This document shows, one piece after another, positions 48,683 through 61,214 of a stretch of 64,000 nt of DNA; the stretch's first letter is position 1, and every line of letters starts with the position of its first letter. The notes under the pieces were generated by a model. That model was not told the DNA's origin. It ran no database searches and saw only the letters and a program-made list of their open reading frames with translations. The translations under genes were made by a program, and so were the position numbers. Source of the stretch: Phyllostachys edulis (taxonomy: Eukaryota; Streptophyta; Magnoliopsida; Poales; Poaceae); assembly GCA_036346405.1 (NCBI GenBank), contig CM070546.1, forward strand, positions 105,964,826 through 106,028,825, read 5' to 3'.

Positions 48683-50379
48683 CCTCTGAGTCCCAAGAAA
48701 GCGGCGGCGAGATTCCGGACCATCTGTGGGATACTTAGAAGGGAATGGGTCCCCATCATCACACCAAGCTGGAAGTCTCCGACGGACGTAGAGAGAGGCC
48801 AGCTGCGGACTAAAATTTTAAGCTCGTTCACTATCCCAGAAGCAGACCAGGCACACGTGGAATGGCAGGCGTTGCTCGCGATGGGACACGCGTGGAGGAC
48901 CTTCAAGAGTACGCTTGTCACGAAGTACGTAAACACAGGTCGAACGCCTTTCACGAAGTATCAATTCTTGTCACGGGATATATGGGACGCCTTTGTGCAG
49001 ATGAAGATGACACACAAGGCTCTCCAGGTACAAAACACTCACCCCCACAAACTCGGCACCATTGGGTACGCGGGTAAAACCATGCAATGGACGGCGGAGG
49101 ACGAGAACGCAACCCGGCCATTTGCTGGGATCACAGATGAGCGCGTCCGAAGCTGGTTAAGAGTGAGGGCATCAGCCACGTCTTCGGGCAGCATCTCATT
49201 CACAAACCCGGCAGACGAGGAAGTGTCCCAACGTCTGGTAAATATGTCGAACTACCTAGTTGTTAATAAGTCCACAACTTCATAGTGTCTAAAGTAACAT
49301 GATGACCTCTTGCAGCAAGCATTGACTACCGAATCTTCCCTAGGCTCCTTCGAAGCAGTCAGGGAGAAGGATGTACTATCCACGGTCCTGGGAAACAAGG
49401 AGCACCCGGATCGCACGTGAGGCGTTGGGGTTTATATACCTTGGAGGGACGAATTCCCAAATAACTCCTACATGTATAGGAGTAGAAAGAGATCTAAGGG
49501 CGAGCGCAAGGACCGGTTGGTAGAGGAGATTAATGCGAGAAGTACTGCAAAATTTCAAGGACAGATAACAAGATTGTAGGATCAAATGAATGAACTCCTC
49601 AACGAGTCGCAAACCGCCCCTGTTATTTTGGCAGCCAGTCCAACTCAACATCATAGTAGCGCCGCGTCCACGCAAAATTCTCAACATGGTGACGCCCAAT
49701 TACCTATCGACAACATCAAGGTAATGTACATCTCTGGAATGCTCCAAAGATAGACCTATAGGACACCTTAGCTAATTGTGTATCGTTTTGTAGGAGCCGA
49801 CACCCTGCAAGCTCCAAGTGAGGCTGATTGGGTCCATTTCTATTAAGGCTAGGCGGGGGATGGCGCATCCATGCTAGGAAGGGAGAGTGCAGCACGGTGC
49901 CTAGATGGCGCAGGATTACGCCAGTGTCCAAGTGGACATGGTATACGATAATTTCATGGCCATCCCGCTAGAGATTCGCCCGAATGAAGACATCAGAACA
50001 CTAGGGGATACCATGTACACTTTTATCCAGTGACCCAAGAAGGACATCGCCTTGGACCCTGCAGTGTCGTGATCTCGACACGACCACACCTCTCGAACAG
50101 GACCCTCAATGACTCCACCTCAACCTTCGCTTCAGAAGGCTGTCTCATCGGTTCTCGTGGAGAAAACGACGAAGGAACAAGAAAAGCGTGTTGCCGTATC
50201 GGTTCCCGAGTCGTCTCACGGGAAGATGTGTAGCAGGCGAGTTGTTAAGGCCAAATTGAAATTGAAAAACATTAAGGGGTCTTCCAAGCTCGGGAAATAC
50301 TCCCTCAGAAGTCTGTTGGCCCCCGACACAGTATTAGCCCGCGCTGGAGTAGGTTGCCTATTTTTGCATGTCTGGTACA
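48683..50379 (+). pseudogene. Element B Transposase_24/Ulp1 gene, middle piece
   Basis: The frame continues from 25945 (CCT then CTGAGTCCC). 48683-49285 is one open frame of about 200 codons with RFRTICGILRREWVPII, ALLAMGHAWRTFKSTL, VNTGRTPFTKYQFLSRDIWD and HKLGTIGYAGKT, the Transposase_24 domain nearly whole and better kept than A's. An intron is likely at about 49285-49315. 49375-49725 continues (VLGNKEHPDRT, then a damaged VYIPWRDEF), and 50109-50379 gives the Lys/Ser-rich linker ending LFLHVWYM. It is cut at 50380 by an LTR insertion. Expected role: DNA-binding accessory transposase. Confidence 0.87.
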
Positions 50380-53300
50380 TGTAACATCCCAAAATTTGGC
50401 TTTTCAAAAATCTTTTGAGTAGTTTAGGTCTCTGGAAAATTTCACCAATTTTATTTGAATTAATAAAGCTTAACTGGGAATTTCCTAAATTTAAAATATT
50501 TAATATGATTAATCTAAACATCAATTAAATAAAAACCTGTGTTATTTGGCTTCCTTGTGTTCCAAGAAATTTTCTGGTATTTTCTGATATTTTTCTGGAC
50601 TTGTTTGCTTTTTATTTGGATCTCCTTGATTTTTGGGATTTTCTTTAATTCCGAAAATCCTCTTTTCTCTCTCCTGCCGCACTGCTACAGTACCCGTCGG
50701 GGTACGGTTCATCCGGATCCCGTGCTACAGTAAATCGCGGCCCACTGTTCATCATTGTCTTCGGAACGAACCGAACGGCCGAGTCTCTGTCCAGTACGGG
50801 GTCGTTCCGAACTTAAAATTCAAAATTCCATATCTTTTTCCTCGGTGCGTATAAAAGCGAGCCGTTTATGCTCACGCGTCCGTCTTGATCTCCTCTTCCA
50901 ATCCCTGAATTGGTTTCCTCCAAATCGTCCTCGTTTCGCCATAATCTGCGAAAACCGAGCTTCAACCAAAGCTCTTCTCCGTGACTCGCGCCTTCATCCG
51001 ACGTCCGCCGGGCAAACCGTCTCATGGCGTTGGCCGTGTCATCGTCCTCTCGACATGGTACCATCCGCCGCTGAAGATCGCGAGCACCGTCGGCCATTAA
51101 AGCCCAACGCGTTAATCGCGTTGTCCACTTCCTCGGTGAGTTTTTCCAAAATCGATCGCACCATTGCGTCCGGCTCGTCGTTTCCTTTCCGTTTTGCCCT
51201 TCGCCGTCGATCGTCGTCTCCGGCCGCCCGCCACCCGTCTTGACTTGTTTATGCATGGTCTTGTAGCGTTCATGCTCTGGTGATGGTTGTGCGTGTGTTC
51301 GTTTCAATGTGTTCGTTTAGATTTCTTTCTCTCCGTTGCTTAGTTAGTCCTTATGTCTCTCTTTCATGCAGTTCTAATTGCAAGCACCAATTCAATGCCA
51401 AATCATTGCCACGTTCTATCAACTTGTGCCATGAATCGGAGGTGATTACCTCTGTCCTGTTCATGTTTGTATCGATCGATCGTGAATTGCTTCGTTCTTC
51501 GGTTCTTCTCTGTTGTGTGATTCTTTTGTCATCCAACCAAGCCAACAATTCAAGTGTGCATCTCTCTGTTAATCTCTATTTCTTGCCTTATCCATCACAG
51601 ATTCACGACATCGCCGCCACCCCAACCTTCCAAACCAAGCGGCCGAAACGACCCCATGATCTTTGTTGTCTCGGTAGTTTTCTCGTTGGTTCCATTGGCT
51701 GTGTTTATTTGTGTCTTCGGTTGGTCTATCCACTGATGTGTAGCCTCAAGTTCCTCTCCATTCTCTATTCTTTGCTTTACCATCTCAATCCCAAAGTCGC
51801 CATCAACTTGCACCAAGATCGGTGGCGGCAACCCCTTGCGCATGGAACCGGACGCCGCCTCGCTCTCATTCTGTTGCGTTCTGTTCTTTGGGTTTAATCC
51901 TGCATCGCTCTTTGTCCTTCTTTTTTCTCTATGACCATTGGGTCCATGTGTCATGCAAGGAAAAATTCTTTCTCTCACTTGCATGCCGACCCCACTTGTC
52001 ATTCAAGCAGTCAAGCCATATATATCTATCTCTCACTTACATGTTGACCCCATATGTCATCCTCTCAATCAAAAACCCTAGATCAGTTCTCTCTCTTATA
52101 TGCGGATCCCACATGTCAGTCAACCCTCGGTCAAACCCTAACCATGAGCTTGGTCCACCATGGACTAGCATATCTCTGTGGACCTGGTCCATAGACCCGA
52201 TGCCCACATGTCAACCCCTAATCTTATTTAGGAATTAATTTAATTCTTGCAAAGTCCTTTTGTCTTGATTGGTCCCACATGTCGCTCTCTCTACCTTATT
52301 TCAGAATTATTTTAATTCTAGAAATTCATAATAGCGATAGGTCCCCTGTCATACAATCACATAATTTCTAATATTTTGGAATAGAATATTACGAGAATAT
52401 TCCGTAGAATCTTTTCATCATTTCATGTGAATTTTAATCTTCCGAGAGCCATATCTTCTCCGTCCGAATTCCGATTGAACCCATTCAAGTTCCCAAATTC
52501 ATCTCAATTCATTATCTACCTTTCAGTACCATTCAATTTCAGTTTGGAGTTTATTTGATTTGTCTTTTGTCTTTGGTTTGTTTTGCGTGTGCTCTCTCGT
52601 TAGACGTCGAAGTCCCGGAATCGTCCAAAGGAGCTGAAGTTCAAGGAAGTTGAGGATCGAAGTTAATTCAAGATTTTCATTGCCATAGCAAGGCAAGTTA
52701 TACCTTTGATCATTTTGAACCCAGTTTTCAAAAATTATATTGATTTAAATTATTGCATTTACTTTAATTATTTAATTCAATGCTTTTGGGATTAGTTAAT
52801 ATCCAATTTGTTATGACTTCCTTGTCTAATTGTATGCCATAATCTTTTATCACCCTAGTTTGGTTTATTTAGTTGGTGCTATGGTAGTTACCAACGTGGG
52901 TTGGTTAGATGCGATTAGTTTGCTTAGCCATGCTACGAGTCACCATCTCATGTAGTTGCAAATATAAACTTGACTAAGTGACTATGGAACTATGTGATAG
53001 AAACTGTGTGCGCTATGTGCTATTACTCGTTGATGGCATACGTTGCACTTAACCAACAGGGTGGGAAAAGATTTAGACGGAGGCAAGTGGACTGTGTGAT
53101 ATTTTGGTGGAGCTATGTGCGTGGGCTTAATAACCTGTGTGCATAGGAATTTGTAGTTTAATTGGAAGTCTTGCCTTGGTCAATTAAGGACTTAACTTTG
53201 TGCGCCATTGAACTGAGCCCCTCGTACAACCACATGTCTGGTATGGGATGGGCCTAACTTAGTAGGTTATGGAGTCTTGACATTGATTACTCAGGTAGTA

Positions 53301-54231
53301 GATTAGGCTGTGTGCATGGGTGGAGGTGTGCTACCAAGTAGTCACATCACGGGGCGGTTCGCCGTGTCCCTATCCAACGGTGTGTGTCGGACTGACTTCC
53401 TTTGTGGGGTTGTCTGGCGGTTTGTAAGCACACTGGGAGTATCAATGCTTGAGATGAAGTTTCCGAAAGGTTTTGTTGTGATCAGCTCTGATCCAGTTGA
53501 TTGCATCTTGTGGGTAAAGTGTACAAACTCTGCAGAGTGTTAAACAATCTATTCGAATAGCCGTGTCCGCGGTCATGGGCATGCTCGGGGATTTCACACG
53601 AGGGGTAGATTTTCATAAAAACTTGAGATGGGACAGCTGTGTGAGATAACTTATGCAGCTGTGTGAATAACTTGATTAGGCTATGTGTCTTTGTGAAAAC
53701 AAATGATAAAACTTATTATTGTCTATTTGTTTTACTTATGCTTTCAAGCTATTATTCGTATTCAAATTGCAAATGTTGCATTCCTGCAAAAGAACCACAG
53801 AAGCCATTCCTTTGGAATAAGCCTCCATCTATAATTGCATTTCTGTGGTATGACTTGCGAGTACGGTGTGTACTCATGCTTGCTTTATTAAAACAAGCAG
53901 AAGTGAAGGGATCACCAATCAACAAGGTCTACTTCAAGGATCGTGGAGAACTAGGTCGCGCACCGATTTGCTGTGGGCATATGGATGGGCATCACTTGAA
54001 GTTATTACATTTTCGTTCATTGCAGACTTCATTGAGCTATCGCCCTCTGAAGCATTAATTGTAAGCTTGACCTTAAGGTCTTTACTCGATGTCTATTGTT
54101 ATTTGCCTATTTATTAGTTATCTTTGTATATGGAAATGATACTTCATCGATGTTGCCCTTTGTGTGCACTAGCGTGATCCTAGACTAGTCGCGATATACA
54201 GAGGGTCGAGTGCATATTTTGGGTCCCGACG
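50380..54231 (+). mobile_element. 3.85-kb Gypsy-type solo LTR inserted in element B
   Basis: It starts TGTAACATCCCAAAATTTGG at 50380 and ends near GGGTCCCGACG at 54231. The 5-mer GTACA stands on both sides (50375-50379, 54232-54236), and removing the element rejoins B's gene (CTGGTACATG + CGGAAGACC). Internal landmarks shared with the LTR at 16752-19833: AAGGCAAGTTATACC (52689), ATTCGAATAGCCGTGTCCGCGG (53552) and GACTTGCGAGTACGG (53852). A probable promoter is GCGTATAAAAGCGAG (about 50848). The terminal CG in place of CA is probably a single mutation. The open frames inside (for example 51280-51897) show no known domain and are judged noncoding. Confidence 0.8.
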
Positions 54232-55155
54232 GTACATGCGGAAGACCAAAGAGAAGGGATGCGATACTGGAATCACTATTAGATACGAATGAGCATTTCT
54301 TGACGAGTAGGGCCACTTCATCGTGGGCTTCAGCGACTTATTCGACCTATACAACCTCAATGCCCTCGGCGCCTCGCTTCTCACGATCTTTGGACAACGT
54401 AAGTGTGTACAATCAAGTTCTACATTCACGTATACCGATAAATGTCACAACTCATTGCTTATGTATAGATACATGATGAAAATGGCCCGGCGATGGCGAG
54501 AACCAGTGGGTTTCCTCGACACACACTTGATCTCTGAGCTATGCATCATCGAAGACGCATCCTACGTCGTGAAATACATAACGATGGGATTGCTTGCTCA
54601 CGACGACAAGGACTACATAATGGTGCCCTACAACCAGAAGTAAGTGTTTCACTACTTGCTATAAAATTTTCATTTATACTTTATACGCGGCATGAACTTA
54701 GGTTTAATGACTATAGCGACATACATGAGTAGGTTCCACTGGATCCTTTTAGTCATTGTACCAAAGAAGAGCTAGGTAATATACCTTGATTCCCTACTCA
54801 ACAAAAAACACGACTTCACCCTTGTGCAAGGAATACTTGACAGGTATTCTCATTTCCTCCATACATAATTCGATTGTAGTCTTCCTTCATTTGAAATAGC
54901 CAAGGATAATTTTTTTGAAATCACGTAGGTTGTTCAGCGCCTATGTTGTCGACGAAGGGACACACAAGGAATCGAACGTCACACTGAAACACAGGACGCG
55001 ATTTTTGGTACATGCTACAACACAATAATCCTATATCACACTTCGTAATAATGCGTCTCGAACTGACTATACCTATATATGTAATCATATTTTTGGAGTG
55101 TCACCAACAAAAACAAGATCACCTATGTGCATTCTACGTTTGCCGTCATATGTGA
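54232..55155 (+). pseudogene. Element B: Ulp1-like protease, last piece
   Basis: Resumes at 54237 after the LTR. 54323-54643 holds ASYVVKYITMGLLAHDDKDYIMVPYNQ; an AT-rich stretch (54645-54720) looks intronic. RFHWILLVIVPKK (54735) and VIYLDSLLNKKHDF (about 54780) give the His and Asp of a Ulp1-type triad. HLCAFYVCRHM (55121-55152) gives the Cys, with CA replacing the usual CG. The frame ends at a TGA (55153) only 76 bp from the element end, so the protein's C terminus and most of the 3' repeat block found in A are missing. A stop is also present in KKS*VIYL. Confidence 0.8.
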
Positions 55156-55231
55156 TGACGGTTCAGACGGTTCAAAAACCATTTGTGATGACGGTTCCGA
55201 ACCATCTGTGATGACCCTATCTATAGTAGTG
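55156..55231 (+). repeat. Element B: shortened 3' terminus
   Basis: Three GACGGTTC-type words are followed by GGGTCATCACAGATGG-like text (complement strand) and the terminus CACTACTATAGATAGGG, complement of 55215-55231. The next bases, AAC, would be the 3-bp duplication; its partner was not found on the left. Confidence 0.8.
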
Positions 55232-55713
55232 AACATTTTCAAAGAAGAGGATCTCAAAAATCTCAGATGCAACATTTAAAAAATTGTTGCAACAATCAAA
55301 ACAAAAAAGAGAAAACATCTGAAAACACCTATTGCAACATTGCAACATCTCATGCAACACAATTTGGAAAAGTTGATGAAACATTTTATGCAACAATTAC
55401 AGAAAAGGTCGGATTACAAAAAAAAACACTTTATGCAACAATTTCATAAAGGGACTGCAACACATTAAAGAAATGCCTGCAACACATTTCGTAATGTAAA
55501 AAGATATCCATCCGGAGGAAGCATCAACCAATCTTCTCCTCGCTAAATCGCGTGGAGAAACACAGATTAATGCTCCACCCTACGACCACGTATAGATTTA
55601 TAGCGGAACCAACTGAATCGAAGGGCTCTATGGCGAGGGTGTAGTTTCAGAGAAGAGCACATGACAGGAATCAAGAGTCGGGTGAGAAGGGAAGAGGAGA
55701 AGGACAGGGGGAC
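55232..55713. repeat. TGCAACA-rich sequence
   Basis: Eight or more GCAACA words occur over 55267-55490, spaced 15-60 bp on the plus strand. Dispersed repeats of this kind often form ends of non-autonomous grass DNA transposons, but no terminal inverted repeat was recognised. 55500-55713 shows nothing further. Confidence 0.5.
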
Positions 55714-55934
55714 CTAGTTGCCACGGTCGGTGTAATCGAGGAGGCAGTGGTTGAAGCCAGGGCGGCGGGAGAAGAGGTTGTGGATCTCGTGGGGCTTCAC
55801 ATCGTTGGGGAGGCCGGCGACGAAGAGCGTGAGGACGCCCTACCGCTGCGGTCCGGGTGAGGGTGCGGCGCGTACAAGTAGTAGGGGTTGCCTCGCGGTG
55901 CGATGGCCTGGCGGTGGTGGTGGGAGAGGCTCAT
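55714..55934 (-). pseudogene. Fragment of an RNA-recognition-motif protein gene
   Basis: From an in-frame ATG at 55934 the minus strand reads MSLSHHHRQAIAPRGNPYYLY then PHPHPDRSG. After a one- or two-base frame slip near 55835 it reads VLTLFVAGLPNDVKPHEIHNLF and RRPGFNHCLLDYTDRGN, ending in a TAG at 55714-55716. LFVAGLPNDV is an RNP2-like strand and the rest is the first helix and second strand of an RRM, resembling plant single-RRM proteins of the scw1/RBPMS-like type. The frame is open further upstream (ADLPPSALVE before the Met). RNP1 and the rest of the domain are absent. The fragment sits among transposon sequences, so it is probably a captured exon and not a gene. Confidence 0.72.
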
Positions 55935-57036
55935 CTCAACGAGCGCACTCGGCGGGAGGTCGGCATGGGCGGTGCACTTGCTGCTTTGCTTTACTGCTAT
56001 TGGCTACTGCGCTTGGTGGAACGAGCAAAGTTGTTTTGGGGATAAGGAACATGTGGTTGTGGTGCGGGGCATGGTGCCTGGTGCTCACATGGACAGCGCC
56101 CGATTTATTTCTCCGTATCGGACGCTCGGACAGTATCATTTTCCAACTACAATTGCATGGCTTACGGTCACCCTTTCTCATGCATGCATGAACTACACCT
56201 GTCTAAGAGCTTCCTTGATTATCTCCAACTGATTAGTGCGACATTCGTCGTCTTCACCTTTGGGTTGCATTGTTGGAGTCGAGCACCATAGATTATATTA
56301 ATTTATTATCTAATCCTAGGATGTGTGTATGCATGCTGATATTGGCCATCGATATGCTTGCTATGATTGATGTGCACACACGCAGTAGCGGAGCTAGCGT
56401 CCCTGTTTCCCGGGCAAGTGTGCGGCTTATGTGACTCATACTGCATGAGCCGGCAGTGTCTTGCTTCGCGTCAACCGAGCTTTCCCTTTCCTGTTGATCT
56501 TGCCCGGGCTATCCAAAGCGGCAAGCTCCGCCACTGCACACACGTTTCATCTTGTTGTTACACTAAATATCTTTGTGTTTCTTGCCATCTCTATTATTTG
56601 CGTTATGTCTCTAACTAAAAGTCTGCGCAATTGCAGCTTGGCGCTACAAAAAAGAGAATTGTAGCACACACAATTGCGGTTTTGCCTAGTATGCTATACA
56701 AAGACTCCTACTTTTTTACAACTCAATATTTGACTTGTAACATCTCTTAATTTTAGTTTTTTTTAATTGTTGATGACTCTTTATTTTTTAGTTTAAATAT
56801 GTTTCATATAACAACACCAAAATAATTGGAAGTCAGAGGGCAAACAAAGAAAAGAAAATAGATTTTAGAAAAAAAATAGATACATGCTATCGCAAAGTAC
56901 ATAGTTTTGAAATATGTCACTCAAGAGTTTCTTTTTTGAAATATGTCATTGAAGAGTGGTCATGTTCGGAGTATGCCATTATGTACCTTTTACATCACTT
57001 TTGTACGTATTTAGACCCCGTACTTGACTACGTATT
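55935..57036. other. Unclassified intergenic sequence
   Basis: No gene recognised. AGTAGCGGAGCTAGC at 56385 is a phrase common at the ends of grass retroposons. 56700-56900 is AT-rich. Confidence 0.4.
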
Positions 57037-57040
57037 TTCA

Positions 57041-57245
57041 TATGGACGAAAAATACCCCCACCTACCCTATCTATTACTACGACTGGACCCATTTTGTCC
57101 GGTCCCAAATCCATTCCCCACCTCGATTTTGCATGGTTCAATGTTCTGAAGATAGCATGGTGTATTGTTAGTTACGACTACAGATGTTAGGACTAAGTCC
57201 AGTCGGTAGTAATGAATAGGACATATGGGGGCATTTCCGTCCATA
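57041..57245. mobile_element. MITE with about 48-bp inverted arms
   Basis: 57041-57088 (TATGGACGAAAAATACCCCC to TTACTACGACTGGA) matches the complement of 57197-57245 (TATGGACGGAAATGCCCCC to TTACTACCGACTGGA) at nearly all positions. Total about 205 bp and no coding capacity. The superfamily was not assigned because the outer ends and target duplication are unclear. Confidence 0.75.
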
Positions 57246-57254
57246 TACCAGAAT

Positions 57255-57450
57255 CGTCTAATTTCCCGAGTGCCCCGAAGTTTCCCGAGTGTTATGGGTA
57301 ATACACTCGGGAACTTCCTGAGTGCCTTACTAAACACTCGGTAATTGAATGAAACACTCGGGATATTAACGTTTCCCGAGTGTCCAATCGGACACTCGGG
57401 AAAATTTGACGGGAGCAACAATGTCCCGAGTGTCGACACTCGGGAGCTAA
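57255..57450 (+). repeat. Element D: subterminal CCCGAGTGT/ACACTCGGG repeats
   Basis: About ten copies in both orientations. Two are perfect palindromes: 57372-57403 (arms TTTCCCGAGTGTCC with a 4-bp centre) and 57424-57445 (TCCCGAGTGTC / GACACTCGGGA, no spacer). Confidence 0.9.
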
Positions 57451-57930
57451 AACATCCGGTCGCGCTATTTTTTTCCCCACATGCGTGCCCGTTCGTTTCT
57501 AACGATCCGTTCAAAAACCACCATGGCGCCGCTCCCTCTCCCAATCCCCTGCTTGCTCCTCCCAATCCCCATGGCGCCGCTCCTCCCGTCCTCCGCCGCC
57601 TCCACCGCCTCCTTGCCGCCGTCACCCCCTCGTCGCCCGCCCACGCCGCGCCTCCCCTCGTCTCCTCCCCGCCTCCTCCTCGCCTTGCCTGACCTCCTCG
57701 GTGGCGACTCCGCCTCCGGCTCCCTCCTCCCTGGGCCGCCCGCCTCCCGGCTCCCTCCTCCCCCGCCGTCACTGTCGCCTCGACTCCGCCTCCCAGCTCC
57801 GCCTCCCATTGCCTCCTCCATGGCTCCCTCCTCCATGCATGTTGCCTCCCCGCTCCCTCCTCCGGCAAGCCGCCCCTCGTCGGACGCCGTCGCCCTTCTG
57901 GTATCACCGTGCTTGAAATGTTCGTTTGTT
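57451..57930 (+). other. Element D: pyrimidine-rich leader
   Basis: C/T-rich with recurring GCCTCC and CTCCTCC words, like the leaders of A and B. Long open frames on both strands are Pro/Ser or Gly/Arg low-complexity and not believed to be proteins. Confidence 0.55.
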
Positions 57931-59486
57931 TAGTTAATGAAGAGATTTGCTCTCTATCATATATATTTTTGTAAACATTTTGAAGCTATTATGCCATCGT
58001 TCTAATGAAGCTTAGCTTTTGACAACTAACTGGGAATATAGATTATGGGAATAAACTTTAGGCTCTGGTTTATTTGCCTTTTGCGACTCCATGTTACACC
58101 AAACATCATTTATGTATTGTTGTTAAATGTTGCTCTGAGTCATTCTGAGAGATTAGTGCAATGAGGAAATTCATCTTGACAAAAACTTGTCAAGTATAGA
58201 AATGAACCACCAAATCGCGGGACCTTAGTCTTTAGTTCTCTCAATCTTTGTTACCACCAATTTCCATGGGTGGATATTTTTGTGCACATGGGATATAGTG
58301 GAAAATTTGAAGGAATACTTGGTTAGTACTCTTAAGTGCGAAATGACTTTCTTTGCTCATAAAGAAAGCTGTGTTTTGCATCATTTTGAGCATGGTATTC
58401 AAGTGGGAAGGTTGAAACCACACTCCATTTCTTGAAAACTAACAAGACATGTTTGTGTGGTGTAGCTCTTCTGAAATTGTAATAATGACCGCTTTTATAA
58501 AAAAAAAGGCCTAGTACACTTTATCTATTCAATTTGGTGAAAAATATAACAAATAATATTATCGTGTCCGAGGTGTTAAAAACTATAAAAAAAAAAGAAA
58601 ATATATAGCAAGACTAATCCATTATATACTATTCACATAACGAGACATTTTAAGTCCTTATTGTACCTTTTTCTATTTTAAACTATGAATTGTGATAGTG
58701 TTGTAATTTGTTTGTCCATTAAAGTGATGCAAGTTTAGTTATGTGATAAAAATAAGAAGTATTTGCCCTTTGTTGTATGTTGGACTATGATTCCGGGTTG
58801 TGAGGTTCTGGTTTTATGTTCGGTTTCTTTTTTTAGCTACATTAGGCTTAGTCCTCATTGTTGCGTTATTGATCCATCTTACATTTGCGATTAATGATAA
58901 CCTATACCATGTTGGATCCTTGTTGAATTCTTCATCGATGCACACATTAGTCACAATTATAGTTATAGGCAAACACATGGAGCACATTTATTTTTAAGAT
59001 TCATGGAGCACATTTACGATTAGTCAAATCTTACATGTATACCCACATCCCACACTCAAAAGCTACTTCTTCACCGGATCGGCATCGTTGAATGAAAATT
59101 TATGGTATGGTTCCATGACTCAGTCGAATTTAGAAAGCCTTATATGTGCCTTCATAAGCTGTGCCTTCTATAGATTTGAAGCTAACAATGGTGTGTTCCC
59201 GAAGATTTGTTATTTTGGTCGACCTAATGTTCTGCATTGGAGAAATAGATTCCGTAGCTTACTAGCATCCAATAGGACAGTTGTTCATATATACTCCATG
59301 TTATGTGGGAACATGTTTGATTCTTCACTGAAGGTGTTCTTATGGTACTTCATAAATTTTGAATCGTGCTTTCTTACGGTGTCTTTGTAATTGTCATAGA
59401 AGTCATCAAACAATGAGACAATTATATTCATCTTAATATCCTTCTAATATAACATATAACATATTCACGTACTAGAAGGGTTACAC
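57931..59486. other. AT-rich stretch inside element D
   Basis: Between the leader and the first recognised exon; no gene motifs. 59088-59390 is an open frame of 100 codons without recognisable domain. Probably intron or a further inserted repeat. Confidence 0.4.
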
Positions 59487-60684
<1,198 letters not shown>

Positions 60685-60930
60685 ATGTATATTGTCTTCA
60701 TGTCAATCTGTTTTAGTGTACATATATAGGGCATGCATCATAGGGTAGCTTCTAGCTAGCTCTGCTATGTATATTGTCTTCATGTCAATCTGTTTTAGTG
60801 TACATATATAGGGCATGCATCATAGGGTAGCTTCTAGCTAGCTCTGCTATGTATATTGTCTTCATGTCAATCTGTTTTAGTGTACATATATAGGGCATGC
60901 GTCATAGGGTAGCTTCTAGCTAGCTCTGTA
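60685..60930. repeat. 82-bp tandem triplication
   Basis: Three adjacent copies start ATGTATATTGTCTTCATGTC at 60685, 60767 and 60849. Copies one and two are identical as far as read; copy three differs by GCGTCA for GCATCA and at its end. It lies just 62 bp before the start codon at 60993. Confidence 0.95.
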
Positions 60931-60992
60931 GTTGTAATTTTTGACATAAATAAAAGTTGGAGTAAAATATGCATTATGTTTTGTACACTAGG

Positions 60993-61214
60993 ATGGCTGA
61001 GGATCGTAGTTGGATGTACACTAGGCGTAGAGCGATGGGTGACTGTACCCAAGAATGGATGGAAAAGTCGACAGATTTTGTGGATCGAGCATTTGCTAGG
61101 CGTAATGGACGGGGTGTGTTGTGCTCGTGTTCTCGTTGTTCGAACACACGGCCACAAATGAGGGCAACAATGATCTTTTTGTGCAAGTACGGATTTAGGG
61201 CGACTATACCGTGT
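60993..61214 (+). pseudogene. Element D: transposase-associated domain
   Basis: MAEDRSWMYTRRRAMGD opens a domain with CSCSRCSNT and a following FLCKYGFRA, the layout of the transposase-associated N-terminal domain that precedes TNP2. After GFRATIPCG one frame slip joins it to a WVYHGES-type continuation in the next frame (GTGTATCACGGCGAGTC, 61217-61233). The start was chosen because MAEDRSWMY aligns with the MDRNWMY start in element A. Presumably a zinc-binding protein- or DNA-contact module. Confidence 0.82.

Noticed and set aside
51280..51897. A 205-codon open frame
   Set aside because: No domain, unusual residue composition, and it lies wholly inside an LTR bounded by GTACA duplications.
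57465..57933. Open frames of 120-280 codons on both strands
   Set aside because: Low-complexity leader of a CACTA element; Pro/Ser on one strand and Gly/Arg on the other, no motif.
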